Of a stretch of 64,000 nucleotides of DNA, positions 1-9,410 are shown in pieces. Source of the DNA: Flavobacteriaceae bacterium (GTDB taxonomy: Bacteria; Bacteroidota; Bacteroidia; Flavobacteriales; Flavobacteriaceae). The stretch is taken from positions 62,001 through 126,000 of the forward strand of contig JAOXRU010000075.1 in NCBI GenBank assembly GCA_025800395.1, written 5' to 3'. Both the position numbers and the translations under genes were made by a program. Within the stretch, counting starts at the first letter, position 1, and each line of letters opens with the position of its first letter. The notes below the pieces were generated by a model, which made no database searches, was not told where the DNA came from, and worked only from the letters and a program-made list of their open reading frames with translations.

Positions 1-137
1 TTTCTTTTCAAACTTATAGTTTAAACAAATTACCATTTTTTCACTTTAGGTCTTGGATTCAAAAGAGGTATTGCTCCCGATTCGGGGAAGCAATACCCAA
101 ATTATTATAATCGATTATATGTTAACACAGTCTTTTC

Positions 138-1055
138 TTACAAGTTTTTATACGCTGGTAATTCCGGACGAACAGCCAATGCCTTTTCAATTACAGAAAC
201 CACATGCGCTCTTTCTTCTCCAGACAATACCAATCTGGGTGGGCGAACTGCTTCCGAACCTATTTTGGTATACACCTCAGCCAATTTGATGTTTTGTACC
301 AATTTTGGATTAATATCCAATTCCAACAATGGCAAAAACCAACGATATATCGCTATAGCTTCTTTTATTCTACCTGCTTTTTGTAATTGGTATATCGCAA
401 CAGTCTCTGCTGGAAAAGCACAAACCAAACCTGCAACCCAACCATGAGCTCCCATCAACAAGCTTTCCAATGCTAGGGTGTCTACACCACATAATATTTG
501 CAAACGATCGCCAAAACGATTGATTATACGTGTTACATTCGAAACATCACGAGTAGACTCCTTAACCGCTTCTATATTTGGACAAGCAGCCAAAAGTTCC
601 TCAAACATATCCAAGGTCACCTCTATTTTATAATCCACAGGATTGTTGTAAATCATCAATGGTAACTTGGTACTATTCGCAACTGCTTTGAAATACGCTA
701 CCACTTCTGCATCTCCTGCTTTGTATCGCATTGGAGGCAAAATCATCAATCCTGCTGCCCCGTCTTCTTCTGCTCTTTTTGCCGCAGCTATGGCTCCAGT
801 AGTGGTTCCTTCTGCTATATTGATCAACACAGGCACCGCTCCGTCTACCAATTCTACGGTATAACGAGTTAGGCTACTTTTTTCCGCATCGGAAAGTGTA
901 CTGGCTTCTCCCAAAGTTCCACCCAGAACTATACCATGTACTCCTGCATCCAATTGTGCTTTTATGTTTACTGCAAATAGATCTAAATCTAAAGTATCAT
1001 CTTCTTTGAACTTTGTAGTCACTGCGGGGAATACCCCATTCCAATTAATAGACAT
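138..1055 (-). CDS. Dihydrodipicolinate synthase/N-acetylneuraminate lyase family aldolase
   Basis: 305-residue (beta/alpha)8 class I aldolase of the DapA/NanA superfamily, the usual length. The family's GTxGE-type loop is present (GGTLGEAST, residues 45-53), as are the catalytic Tyr136 (in YNNP) and the Schiff-base Lys165 (in EAVKEST). It is cytosolic and would cleave or form a 2-keto acid adduct, or act as a deaminase. True DapA is one possibility, but a divergent AraC regulator beside it suggests a catabolic role. In Bacteroidota such pairs occur in hydroxyproline-degradation loci. That function is inference, because its likely partner genes lie beyond the window edge. The start at 1055 fits the family N-terminus. 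Confidence 0.85.
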   Translation of the reverse strand: MSINWNGVFPAVTTKFKEDDTLDLDLFAVNIKAQLDAGVHGIVLGGTLGEASTLSDAEKSSLTRYTVELVDGAVPVLINIAEGTTTGAIAAAKRAEEDGAAGLMILPPMRYKAGDAEVVAYFKAVANSTKLPLMIYNNPVDYKIEVTLDMFEELLAACPNIEAVKESTRDVSNVTRIINRFGDRLQILCGVDTLALESLLMGAHGWVAGLVCAFPAETVAIYQLQKAGRIKEAIAIYRWFLPLLELDINPKLVQNIKLAEVYTKIGSEAVRPPRLVLSGEERAHVVSVIEKALAVRPELPAYKNL

Positions 1056-1083
1056 AAGAATGTGTTTTGTTTAATTTCTGGAT

Positions 1084-1091
1084 CAAAATTA
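1084..1091 (-). promoter_or_regulatory. Putative -7 box for the DapA-family gene
   Basis: The minus strand reads TAATTTTG, an exact match to the Bacteroidota -7 consensus TAnnTTTG, about 30 bases before the aldolase start. No clear -33 TTG is present at the usual spacing. Confidence 0.4.
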
Positions 1092-1178
1092 CAAGCTTTA
1101 AACCTCCTTTTGTAATGGCTTTTTACTGGATAATGGTATTATTTTATCTTGATTTTCATATATTAGCAAAATTAGAGT

Positions 1179-1186
1179 TATTTTTG
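1179..1186 (+). promoter_or_regulatory. Putative -7 box for the AraC gene, implying a nearly leaderless mRNA
   Basis: TATTTTTG matches TAnnTTTG and ends 7 bases before the ATG at 1194. Transcription would then begin at or next to the start codon. No TTG is present at standard -33 spacing. Confidence 0.4.
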
Positions 1187-1193
1187 TATCGTT

Positions 1194-2048
1194 ATGAAGC
1201 AAGTACTGCCTTTTCAAATAGCCAAACCGGAAGACAAAAATTTGATTGTACAGGAGGACTATGTTCCCGTGTTTTACAACCAATTGCACCAACACGAAGA
1301 AATTCAGATCAGCCTGATTTTGGAAGGAGAGGGGTCTCTTTTTGCTGGAGACAGTATTACCCATTTTCAAACAAACGATATTTTTGTATTAGGAAGTAAA
1401 CTACCTCATGTTTTTATCAGTGAAGAAAAAGACCAGCAACTTTCTAAAATGATATCGGTATTCTTTAAAATGGACTCTTTGGGCTCCAATTTCTTTCAAT
1501 TGGCAGAGCTCAAGTACATCAGTCCATTATTTGCGGCATCTCTTGCGGGTTTCAAAATAGAAAACCCTAGTATAGAGCTATTGGAAAAACTGAAAAACAT
1601 GCCAGTATACCGCCCCATGGAAAGTGTGATTGTATTTCTACAATTGCTGAAAGAACTGCAAGAACATACCAAAAGTCAACTTTCCTCCATTATTTATGAC
1701 AAAAAAATAAATAAACACGAAGGGGAACGTATGCGCGAGGTATTTGAATATAGTATGCAAAATTACACCAGAGATATCAATTTGGACGAAATATCTAGAC
1801 ATGCAGCCATGACCAAAAATGCATTTTGCAGATATTTTAAAAAACACACCAACAAAACCTACATTACCTTTCTAAACGAATTGCGAATAGCACATGCCTG
1901 TAAATTGCTGATACAGAAGAAAGAAATGCCCATAGCGGAAATCTCCGAAAAATCGGGCTTTGTAAACATTTCTAATTTCAATCGAATTTTTAGAGCATCA
2001 AAAGACTGTACGCCAAGAAACTTTCGAAAACAAAATAGCATCGTATAG
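1194..2048 (+). CDS. AraC family transcriptional regulator
   Basis: 284-residue regulator. The N-terminal half is a cupin-like sensor (HQHEEIQISLILEGEGSLF and following, about residues 30-75). The C-terminal ~100 residues form the paired AraC helix-turn-helix, including the second-helix segment EISEKSGFVNISNFNRIF. It is transcribed divergently from the DapA-family aldolase with 138 bases between start codons, so it probably controls that gene in response to a small ligand that is unknown here. It converges on the MutS-like gene with only 24 bases between stops. Confidence 0.9.
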   Translation: MKQVLPFQIAKPEDKNLIVQEDYVPVFYNQLHQHEEIQISLILEGEGSLFAGDSITHFQTNDIFVLGSKLPHVFISEEKDQQLSKMISVFFKMDSLGSNFFQLAELKYISPLFAASLAGFKIENPSIELLEKLKNMPVYRPMESVIVFLQLLKELQEHTKSQLSSIIYDKKINKHEGERMREVFEYSMQNYTRDINLDEISRHAAMTKNAFCRYFKKHTNKTYITFLNELRIAHACKLLIQKKEMPIAEISEKSGFVNISNFNRIFRASKDCTPRNFRKQNSIV

Positions 2049-2072
2049 CGAACTAAGAAGTAAAAAAAAGCC

Positions 2073-3836
2073 CTAAATAATCTCCATTTTACGCAACAAA
2101 AAGGACGCGTTCATATTTTGGCAAATACCTTCTTTGAGTTGGTAGTCGAAAAACAATTCGTCATTTTTGATTTCTGCATCAAAATAATAGTTTTGGATTC
2201 CCCCTATTTGTTCTTGTAGTTCACACAAACTCAAATCGTGTGTAGCGATGATACCGGTATTTTGGCTATTGCTCAGCTTTCTTATAAACTTTGCAGAGCC
2301 TTCTGCTTTGTCTACACTATTGGTTCCTTTCAAAATTTCATCTAGTATAATAAAGTAGTTATCCTGCTTTATGGTATTTACGATATACTTCAACCTACTC
2401 AATTCGGCAAAGAAATAAGAAGTATTATCGTTTAGAGAATCTTCTGTGCGCATACTACTGATGAGCTTTATCGGTTTATACTTCATACTTTTTGCACACA
2501 CAGGCAATCCGGTATTCGCCATTATAATCGCCAGACCAACCGTACGCAAAAAGGTACTTTTTCCAGCCATATTGGCACCAGTAACTATAAAAAAAGATTC
2601 GGAATCTATTTTAAAATCATTGTAGACACAATTGGTATTGGCAATCAACGGATGCCCCAAATCACGGGCTTGTATCTGCCCATTTTGCACCAAATCGGGA
2701 TAAACGAAATGTGGATGATTAAAAGCAAAATTGGATAAACTCTGCATGGCGTCAAACCAAGCCAAAACAGCAAACCAAGAAGCTACTTTTTTTTGATGTT
2801 GTTCCATCCAGCGTTCTATGTCCAAAACTACCCATATATCTCTCAGAAAAAAACCATTGGCTGGTACTCCTATCAACATATTGTTGCGCTGATCAAATCG
2901 ATCTAGTAAACGAGAAAAGGATTGAATCACCGCCGAAGAACGCTCCTTTTCACTCACCAATGTTGCTTTCTTTTCTTTTAGCAATTCCGAAGCAAATTCT
3001 TTATTTTCTATCTGTTCAAGCAAAAATCCATAAGCTCTAAAGACCTCTTGTAATTTGTCTAATTGGGAACCAAGACGATTGATTTTTTTTAAATAAGGCA
3101 TCATAATACCAGCACCAACAAAAAAACAAACAAACAGCCATGCTCCATGCAACCATTCTGCAAAATATCCCGCAATTACTACTACCGAAATCAGACTCAT
3201 TGCCCAAGTCACATATCGGAGGCTTTTTGGTAGGAAGACCTGGTAATGAGCAACATATTCCAATTGCTTTTCCAAATCCAAATCTTGGGGAACCATCTGG
3301 GCCTGTATTTCATAATCTTGACGCCAGTCTGCTATGTTTGTCAATTCTTGTATGGCTTGCTGACGACTTGCTATCCCATCGGCTCGATTGGCCTTTAGCA
3401 ATTGGGCCAATTGTTGGGAACCTTGTTGCAAAGCTGTTCTATTGAGATACTGATACAAAGACCCCCAACCAAACAAATCCATATCCGAACTATAGGCATG
3501 CAAAGGATCCGAAAACTCCGCCCCATCTTCTTGGGACTTGTCGAAAGATGCTAGCAATCTCAATTCGCGCTGTTGCATGCCTACCCCTATTTGCAACATG
3601 CGTTTTTGGCGTTTCCACTTCTTGTGCACCAGCATCAATCGAAAAAACACTAGTAACAACAACAGGGAAACCAACCAACTCCAAGACCATTTTGGGTAAC
3701 CAAAATACATCACAAATAGAGCTGACAAAAACAAACACAACCTCAAAAAACCCATAATTCGGAGGAATTTGCGATTTTTTTGCAACTCCTGCTGCAATTC
3801 TTCCAATCGTTTTTGATAATAAGACTTTGGCTGCAT
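2073..3836 (-). CDS. MutS-related membrane-anchored ATPase
   Basis: 587 residues from the ATG at 3836 (MQPKSYY...); an upstream in-frame start at 3866 is less likely. The C-terminal third is the MutS ABC-type ATPase: Walker A GANMAGKST near residue 420, Walker B FIILDEILKGTNS, and the ATHDLS switch histidine. The N-terminal part lacks mismatch-recognition domains and instead has two predicted membrane segments around residues 25-65, with two more near 220-260. Bacteroidota commonly carry this MutS-like family with no known role in mismatch repair, so it should not be read as the repair protein MutS. It stands alone, with no operon partner. Confidence 0.85.
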   Translation of the reverse strand: MQPKSYYQKRLEELQQELQKNRKFLRIMGFLRLCLFLSALFVMYFGYPKWSWSWLVSLLLLLVFFRLMLVHKKWKRQKRMLQIGVGMQQRELRLLASFDKSQEDGAEFSDPLHAYSSDMDLFGWGSLYQYLNRTALQQGSQQLAQLLKANRADGIASRQQAIQELTNIADWRQDYEIQAQMVPQDLDLEKQLEYVAHYQVFLPKSLRYVTWAMSLISVVVIAGYFAEWLHGAWLFVCFFVGAGIMMPYLKKINRLGSQLDKLQEVFRAYGFLLEQIENKEFASELLKEKKATLVSEKERSSAVIQSFSRLLDRFDQRNNMLIGVPANGFFLRDIWVVLDIERWMEQHQKKVASWFAVLAWFDAMQSLSNFAFNHPHFVYPDLVQNGQIQARDLGHPLIANTNCVYNDFKIDSESFFIVTGANMAGKSTFLRTVGLAIIMANTGLPVCAKSMKYKPIKLISSMRTEDSLNDNTSYFFAELSRLKYIVNTIKQDNYFIILDEILKGTNSVDKAEGSAKFIRKLSNSQNTGIIATHDLSLCELQEQIGGIQNYYFDAEIKNDELFFDYQLKEGICQNMNASFLLRKMEII

Positions 3837-3979
3837 ACCATTTTGTTTAAGAAATCGAAAATACAATTTCTATTTCAATAAGCAACTTCCAAGACAAACT
3901 GTTTTGAAATTCGTTGTTTACTCACACAATTTACACAACTTCATCGGCGTTATTACTACTATAATTCACCAATAATCCA

Positions 3980-5500
3980 ATGAAAAAATTCGTTCAAATC
4001 TGCCTTATTTGCAGCTGTCTCATTCCTGGCATATTGGTAGCCCAAAAAGTCTGTAAAGCCGACAAGGAAAATAGAGCGTTTTTTAAATCGCACCCCCATG
4101 CGCACATCGAGCACCAAAGGATCAATAGCAAAACGCCTCATTTTGAAGAACCCCCAAATGGAGAATACATCATTCCTGTTGTTTTTCATGTATATGGCAC
4201 ATACTTCAACGGCAAATCGGTAACATTGGCTTTACTCGAAGAAACTTTGGCAGAAGCTACCAAAGATTTTCAGGGACTAAACGATGACTACAACTCTGTA
4301 GATCCAGCTTTTCAAAGTTTACGAGGCAATTTCAAAATCAGCTTCAAACTCGCTCAACTAGATCCAAATGGCAATCCTACTAATGGTATGGTTACCTATG
4401 CCGCAAAAAGTGGCTATGGCAATAGCACTGGATATGACAACCAAATAAAAGCCGATGCCTGGGACAACAGCAAATATTTGAATGTGTATATACAAAACGA
4501 TTTGTACGACGATGGGACTACCAACAATTCTGGCATTGCTTGGTATCCCAACACCTGGATGACCAACAACAATTTGGCGCGCATAGTATACAATGGCGCC
4601 TATTTGGCAAGTAACACCAACAAAGAATTTGCCTCTACCTTTACCCACGAAATAGGCCATTATCTCAATCTGTATCATACTTTTTTTGATGGTTGCTCGG
4701 GTACCGATTTTGTAGAGGATACCCCAAGAGAAGATGGCGCACACTCCCTCAATTGTAACCCTGGGACCAATTGTGGGGATTCTTATGTGAATATCGAAAA
4801 TTATATGGGCTATAATGGAGCAAGAGGTTGTTACAAAATGTTTACTCAAGGTCAAGTTACGCGTATGAAAGCCGCTTTGGATTTGCCCTCGAGAAACAGC
4901 TTGTGGAAGGAGACAAACCTTATCGCAACAGGCATCATAACCCATGCCATAGATCCGGTAGCACCCACTATCGAAATTACAAACCCAAACAACAATTATA
5001 CTGTAGAAGAAGGCCAGAGTGTGGAACTTATAACTGTTGTTTCAGACCAAAACGGTATAGACGATATTGCAAAAGTAGCATTCTTTGACAATGACCAACT
5101 CCAATACACCGATACTTCTACACCATATAGATATACCTACAGCCAATTGGAAGTAGGCAGTCACCAACTAAAGGCAGTGGCAACCGACAATGCAGATTTG
5201 ACCGCCACGGCTAGTATACATGTGGAGGTCTTGGCTGCAATTCAATTTCCTTCTATACATTGGATTCGCACCACCCAAAGATATAGAGAAGATGGTTCCG
5301 AATTTTACAATCGTGAGCTTTATCGCATAGAAATTGAACCACAAGAAAAGACCTATGATATCGTTATAAAAGGCCCAAACAGTTATAGTCGAAATCTAAA
5401 AACCAGTAGTACGCAAACTATAGTTTTGGAAGATTTGAAAGCGGGAACTTACACCATTATAATCCCTAGTATCGAGAAAAAAATAAGCAAGAGTTTCTAA
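3980..5500 (+). CDS. Secreted M43-type zinc metalloprotease with Ig-like domain
   Basis: 506 residues with a cleavable signal peptide (KKFVQICLICSCLIPGILVAQ). The metalloprotease core has HEIGHYLNLYH starting at His223 and a Met-turn-like ENYMGY, as in the pappalysin (M43) family. The usual glycine of HExxHxxGxxH is replaced by Asn. Paired cysteines surround the site. After the protease, residues ~325-415 resemble a bacterial Ig-like fold (PTIEITNPNNNYTVEEGQ...), followed by a ~90-residue tail that could be a secretion or adhesion module. I do not see a convincing type IX C-terminal signal. It probably cleaves extracellular proteins; the substrate is unknown. A small lipoprotein gene follows after 4 bases. 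Confidence 0.85.
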   Translation: MKKFVQICLICSCLIPGILVAQKVCKADKENRAFFKSHPHAHIEHQRINSKTPHFEEPPNGEYIIPVVFHVYGTYFNGKSVTLALLEETLAEATKDFQGLNDDYNSVDPAFQSLRGNFKISFKLAQLDPNGNPTNGMVTYAAKSGYGNSTGYDNQIKADAWDNSKYLNVYIQNDLYDDGTTNNSGIAWYPNTWMTNNNLARIVYNGAYLASNTNKEFASTFTHEIGHYLNLYHTFFDGCSGTDFVEDTPREDGAHSLNCNPGTNCGDSYVNIENYMGYNGARGCYKMFTQGQVTRMKAALDLPSRNSLWKETNLIATGIITHAIDPVAPTIEITNPNNNYTVEEGQSVELITVVSDQNGIDDIAKVAFFDNDQLQYTDTSTPYRYTYSQLEVGSHQLKAVATDNADLTATASIHVEVLAAIQFPSIHWIRTTQRYREDGSEFYNRELYRIEIEPQEKTYDIVIKGPNSYSRNLKTSSTQTIVLEDLKAGTYTIIIPSIEKKISKSF

Positions 5501-5504
5501 AAAT

Positions 5505-5900
5505 ATGAAAAAAATAAGTTTTCTATTGTGCAGCATATTATTGCTAACCGCTTGTAAAAAAGATGCAGACATCAGCTTGCCAAGTCCAGATTTTAGCTGG
5601 ACTTCTAGCCATGTATCCAAAGACAATTTAGAGATATCCATCCGCCTGCAATCCGATGCGGATTTGCCCAAAGGAAAAATTGCCATTTATGTAGATAAGA
5701 GAGCCATTCAGTTTTATCCGCCAGTAAAGGGTGTGCGCACGTATACAGCCTACACTTTTGTAGACGACGAAGCCCACCAGCTAGAAGTCCGCTTCGAGTT
5801 TGAAGACGGACGCCCCTCTTTATCTATGGAGAAATCGGTGCAACGTGCGCAAGAGACGCAAACCACTTCTTCGGTAAAAGCGGATTGGACAGATTTATAA
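5505..5900 (+). CDS. Small lipoprotein of unknown function
   Basis: 131 residues. The N-terminus (KKISFLLCSILLLTACKKD) is a signal peptide with lipobox LTAC, so the mature protein would be lipid-anchored. The rest is soluble and beta-rich, with no family recognised. It begins 4 bases after the metalloprotease stop and is probably co-transcribed with it, so it may be an accessory or surface partner. It overlaps the convergent YjbR gene by 6 bases at the 3' end. Confidence 0.7.
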   Translation: MKKISFLLCSILLLTACKKDADISLPSPDFSWTSSHVSKDNLEISIRLQSDADLPKGKIAIYVDKRAIQFYPPVKGVRTYTAYTFVDDEAHQLEVRFEFEDGRPSLSMEKSVQRAQETQTTSSVKADWTDL

Positions 5901-6266
5901 ATTTCGAAGCAACTCCCGATCTTTTTTCGGAAGTTTGGCTACAACCAAACCATAAGAATGATCGATAAGCGATTCTACCATTTCTTTTGATAATTCTCTT
6001 TGATGCAATTGTAAGGTGTTCCAATGATTTTTATTCATATGATAGCCAGGTTCTACACTGCCATAAGAAGCTCTTAATTCTAAGGCACGCTCTGGATCAC
6101 ATTTTAAATTTATACTTTCCTCTCCTGCTTCCCAAGTTTTTAAGCCAGTTAAAGCAAACATTTTTCCTATGACTTTAAACACCAATACTTGATCGTCAAA
6201 AGGAAAACTCTCACTAACTCCTGCCTTCGAAAGGCAATAATCACGTATCCAATCGATATGCATCAC
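5895..6266 (-). CDS. MmcQ/YjbR family protein
   Basis: 123 residues, the normal length for the YjbR/CyaY-like fold family (SFPFDDQVLVFKVIGKMFAL, then SINLKCDPERALELR and GYHMNKNHWNTL, the conserved core motifs). These proteins are often annotated as DNA-binding, but their cellular role is unsettled. It is the last gene of a leftward six-gene operon; its start lies inside the 3' end of the DUF4230 gene (26-base overlap, or 23 with the second Met). Confidence 0.85.
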   Translation of the reverse strand: MMHIDWIRDYCLSKAGVSESFPFDDQVLVFKVIGKMFALTGLKTWEAGEESINLKCDPERALELRASYGSVEPGYHMNKNHWNTLQLHQRELSKEMVESLIDHSYGLVVAKLPKKDRELLRNL

Positions 6267-6888
6267 TTTTGGTTTTTAATGTTTTTACCTCATTGTTGAT
6301 CTCCAGAGCCGAATAATCGAGCCTCCAACCAATTGCCTCTACGATCTTTTCTATGATCATAACGGCCTCCACAGCCTCTTTGCGTGCTGTATCCATTAGG
6401 CCACTTTCTGGAATCTTATCTTCGATATGCTGCTTCGCTTCTCTATTGAGTTGACTCAAATCAGCAGAGTCGAATTTATTGAACAAACTGTTCTGAATAT
6501 CGTAGTATTGTAAATTGGGCTCTATAGACAGCAATTGCGGCTGTGGAAACCGGGTAAGTACAATCGTTTTTTTTCTTGTATCTGCCTTCAAGTGCACCTG
6601 CTTGAGATCATAACCAATATGCACCTTGGCATGTATGAGCACCAAAGCTTTTTTCTTGGAAGTCATCAAATTTAGAAAGTGTTCTTTTTTGTCTTCATAA
6701 TGATAGATTTCTGAAAAATCGCCTTCCACGGTGATCAGTCGACAAACACTTTTTATCTTTTCTAACAAAATCACAGACTGTCTTTCTGTGGTTTGTTTTT
6801 GATTTTTGCGACGCCAAATCAGCATGACTGCGGCTCCAACCATTAGTCCAATTACTACTCCATATACGATATCAATCATTGGCTTCAA
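6241..6888 (-). CDS. DUF4230 domain membrane-anchored protein
   Basis: 215 residues. One N-terminal membrane helix (about residues 5-25, VVIGLMVGAAVMLIW) is followed by a soluble DUF4230 domain (KIKSVCRLITVEGDFSEIY..., with strands typical of the family). The function of DUF4230 is not known. The gene lies 3 bases after the cyclase-family gene and overlaps YjbR, so it is translated as part of the operon. Confidence 0.75.
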   Translation of the reverse strand: MKPMIDIVYGVVIGLMVGAAVMLIWRRKNQKQTTERQSVILLEKIKSVCRLITVEGDFSEIYHYEDKKEHFLNLMTSKKKALVLIHAKVHIGYDLKQVHLKADTRKKTIVLTRFPQPQLLSIEPNLQYYDIQNSLFNKFDSADLSQLNREAKQHIEDKIPESGLMDTARKEAVEAVMIIEKIVEAIGWRLDYSALEINNEVKTLKTKSDAYRLDT

Positions 6889-6891
6889 AAA

Positions 6892-7638
6892 TTAAATCAC
6901 TTTATATAATAAGGGGCGGCTAGGAGCTGCATCATTTTCAAAGGCTGCTATTTGTAGCTCCAGCATATACAATCCGTCTTCTACATGGTTTGGTACATAA
7001 ATAAGTTCGGTAATCGTTGCTTGGGTTCTTACTTTTCCGTCTACATCCCAAAAGGCACGATGCGACACCAAAGCCCCATTGTCTTTTTCCTTGTCTACAG
7101 ACGGCAAATCGATAAGTAAATGCTGTACTCCTTTATCTCTAAAAAATACCGCTGCTTCTTCCAATAAATACGGTGGATTGGTATGAGAGTATTGTGCCTG
7201 TTTTTTGTCTGCCAAGTTGGGGAGGGTGCGTATCACCACAGCTTCCCGTTTTTTGTTTCCCAAAGCATACTGCAGCTGCTTCTTAGAGATTACCCAATCC
7301 TCTCCTTGTTTTTCGGGAGCCACGGTAATGACTTCTGCCTTAAAGAAAAATTTGGTAAACAATCTATCTATTGGCACTTGCCTATCCAATATATGCCAAA
7401 CCGTTTCGGTATGCGTGCCATGTGCATGCGGATTGAACAATATATTATTGAAATTCACCGCAGCTCCTTCCGCTATACTTACCGGCTTTCCTTCATATTC
7501 CCAAGGAACTATTTGCGGGTGTTCAATATACCAAGCGTTTACATTTTCGGCTTTCCCCCTTATGGAGATTGAGATGTCTATGGGAGCGCTCAAATCTATT
7601 TTTAAGCTCTTTCCGTTATAAAGAATTGTTGTTTTCAA
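6892..7638 (-). CDS. Cyclase family metal-dependent hydrolase (kynurenine formamidase-like)
   Basis: 248 residues. It belongs to the cyclase/KynB superfamily, whose hallmark is an HxGTHxD metal-binding motif. Here it reads HAHGTHTE near residue 92, with a downstream His (TVWH), so the final acidic ligand is Glu rather than Asp. A second metal-site region is LIDLPSVD. Such enzymes hydrolyse amides or lactones; N-formylkynurenine is the best-known substrate. No kynurenine-pathway genes are nearby, so the substrate is unassigned. It sits between hemW and the DUF4230 gene in the operon. Confidence 0.8.
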   Translation of the reverse strand: MKTTILYNGKSLKIDLSAPIDISISIRGKAENVNAWYIEHPQIVPWEYEGKPVSIAEGAAVNFNNILFNPHAHGTHTETVWHILDRQVPIDRLFTKFFFKAEVITVAPEKQGEDWVISKKQLQYALGNKKREAVVIRTLPNLADKKQAQYSHTNPPYLLEEAAVFFRDKGVQHLLIDLPSVDKEKDNGALVSHRAFWDVDGKVRTQATITELIYVPNHVEDGLYMLELQIAAFENDAAPSRPLLYKVI

Positions 7639-7659
7639 GTCTAGTTTGTTTTCGTTGGT

Positions 7660-8790
7660 CTAATCTACATAAAAAAGATCAGAAGCGATACCATCGCTAA
7701 AGAATTTTCCTTCTTGGGTACAATACAGTCTTCCGTCATTTGCTTCTAGCCACCCTTTTTTGATATAAGTGATGGCTTGCTGCTTCAAATACTTTTCAAA
7801 AAATGTACCAAAACGCTGTGTTACATCCAAAATACCTATCCCTTTCTTGGTGCGCAAAGCAGTCATTATATATTCGTTGTATTTATCGTTCTCACTGAGC
7901 AACTCCGTGGTGATCGGCATTTGGTTGATTTCCAATATGCTATGGCAATATTTACTATTGTTGGCAATGTTCCAAGATCGGGTATTCCCATCAAAACTAT
8001 GTGCAGAAGGTCCTATACCCAGATAGGGTTTGGCCTCCCAATAGGCAGTATTGTTTACCGAATAATATCCTTCTTTCCCAAAATTGGACAATTCGTATTG
8101 TTCATAGCCTCTTTGGGTAAGAAAATCGACCATAAAATGAAATTGGTCCGAAGCTTTCTTTTCGTCTAATGGTGCTATTTTTTTCTTTCGAATCCAATGG
8201 GCTAGCACCGTCTTTTCTTCCACCGTAAGGGCATAGGCGGATATATGTGGTAATTCTAAGCCTATAAGATGCTGCAAATTTTGTTCCCAGCGTTTGTGAT
8301 CTGCTGTAGGTATGCCATAAATCAAATCTACAGTGAGATTGTCAAAATATTGTTTTGCCAATTCTATCGAATCTAAAGCTTCCTGGGCATGGTGCGCCCG
8401 ATTCATAAACTGTAAATCCTCTTCAAAAAAGGACTGCACGCCTATGCTCAAACGGTTGATGCCTGTTTGGGATAGTTGTTCTATTTTTTGCGGATGCAAA
8501 TCATCGGGATTGGCTTCTAAGGTGATTTCGATTTGTGGAGAAAAATTAAAATAAGACGCACATTCCGCCAACAATATTTCTATCTCCTCAGCAGACAGCA
8601 AACTTGGGGTTCCTCCTCCAAAATATATCGATTGTAATGGTGCTTTTGGCAATTCTTCTCTGCGTCTTTGCAATTCTATTTGCATCGCACGAAGCAGCTT
8701 CTCTTTGTTTTTTAAACTCGTAGAAAAGTGAAAATCGCAATAATGACATGCCTGTTTACAAAATGGAATATGAAAGTATATGGAAGACAA
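7660..8790 (-). CDS. hemW: HemW-like radical SAM protein
   Basis: 376 residues, typical of HemW and shorter than HemN. The radical SAM cluster motif is at the N-terminus: Cys11, Cys15 and Cys18 in CKQACHYCDF. It is followed by the SAM-binding GGGTPSLL, then SIGVQSFFEEDL and the C-terminal HemW winged-helix region. HemW proteins are heme chaperones rather than true coproporphyrinogen dehydrogenases, although many are annotated as such. It lies in an operon after ruvC, with a 50-base gap. Confidence 0.9.
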   Translation of the reverse strand: MSSIYFHIPFCKQACHYCDFHFSTSLKNKEKLLRAMQIELQRRREELPKAPLQSIYFGGGTPSLLSAEEIEILLAECASYFNFSPQIEITLEANPDDLHPQKIEQLSQTGINRLSIGVQSFFEEDLQFMNRAHHAQEALDSIELAKQYFDNLTVDLIYGIPTADHKRWEQNLQHLIGLELPHISAYALTVEEKTVLAHWIRKKKIAPLDEKKASDQFHFMVDFLTQRGYEQYELSNFGKEGYYSVNNTAYWEAKPYLGIGPSAHSFDGNTRSWNIANNSKYCHSILEINQMPITTELLSENDKYNEYIMTALRTKKGIGILDVTQRFGTFFEKYLKQQAITYIKKGWLEANDGRLYCTQEGKFFSDGIASDLFYVD

Positions 8791-8840
8791 GATATTTTTT
8801 TTGTAAAGATATAAAACTAGCTCTTTGTCATATCACTATT

Positions 8841-9410
8841 TTAACTGGATTGGCCTTTCTTCACTACGCGTTTTTCGTTTTGCTTTACAAAACTACCCCA
8901 GCCCGAATAACTTTTTCCGCCAGCAGTCTTACCAGAATTAAAATGATGGCACACAGCTGCTGCCAGTCCGTCGGTGGCATCCAAATTTTTTGGAATTTCT
9001 TTCAATTGCACCAATTGCTGTAGCATTTTGGCCACTTGCTCTTTGGATGCATTACCATTGCCTGTAATGGCCATTTTGATCTTCTTAGGACTGTATTCGG
9101 TAATGCTTATTTCCCTAGATAAACCAGCCGCCATAGCTACGCCTTGTGCACGTCCTAGTTTTAACATCGATTGGACATTTTTACCAAAAAATGGTGCTTC
9201 TATAGCAATTTCGTCTGGATGATAGGTATCGATAAGTGCGACGGTGCGTTCAAATATTTTTTGAAGCTTGAGATAAGGATCTTGGTATTTTTGCAACAGC
9301 AATTCATCGAGCCGGATCAACGCTATCTTTTGCCCTACAACCTGTATGATCCCAAAACCCATAATGGTAGTTCCAGGGTCTATTCCCAAAATAATTTTCT
9401 CTTTTGCCAC
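8841..9410 (-). CDS. ruvC: Crossover junction endodeoxyribonuclease RuvC
   Basis: 189 residues. This is the Holliday-junction resolvase of homologous recombination. All four catalytic acids are visible: Asp11 (GIDPGT), Glu71 (IEAPFFGKN), Asp144 and Asp147 (LDATDGLAAA). The family motif SPKKIKMAITGNGNASKEQV is intact. The C-terminal ~20 residues are a basic extension. Its start codon directly abuts the stop of the upstream TonB-like lipoprotein gene, indicating translational coupling. Confidence 0.96.
   Translation of the reverse strand: MAKEKIILGIDPGTTIMGFGIIQVVGQKIALIRLDELLLQKYQDPYLKLQKIFERTVALIDTYHPDEIAIEAPFFGKNVQSMLKLGRAQGVAMAAGLSREISITEYSPKKIKMAITGNGNASKEQVAKMLQQLVQLKEIPKNLDATDGLAAAVCHHFNSGKTAGGKSYSGWGSFVKQNEKRVVKKGQSS

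Noticed and set aside
2073-3836. DNA mismatch repair protein MutS
   Set aside because: Only the ATPase domain is MutS-like; the mismatch-binding domains are missing and membrane helices are present.
4358-4945. 195-codon antisense ORF within the metalloprotease
   Set aside because: It is opposite a well-supported coding frame with protease motifs; no recognisable protein features of its own.
7660-8790. Oxygen-independent coproporphyrinogen oxidase (HemN)
   Set aside because: The length and N-terminus fit HemW, which is shorter and not a true oxidase.
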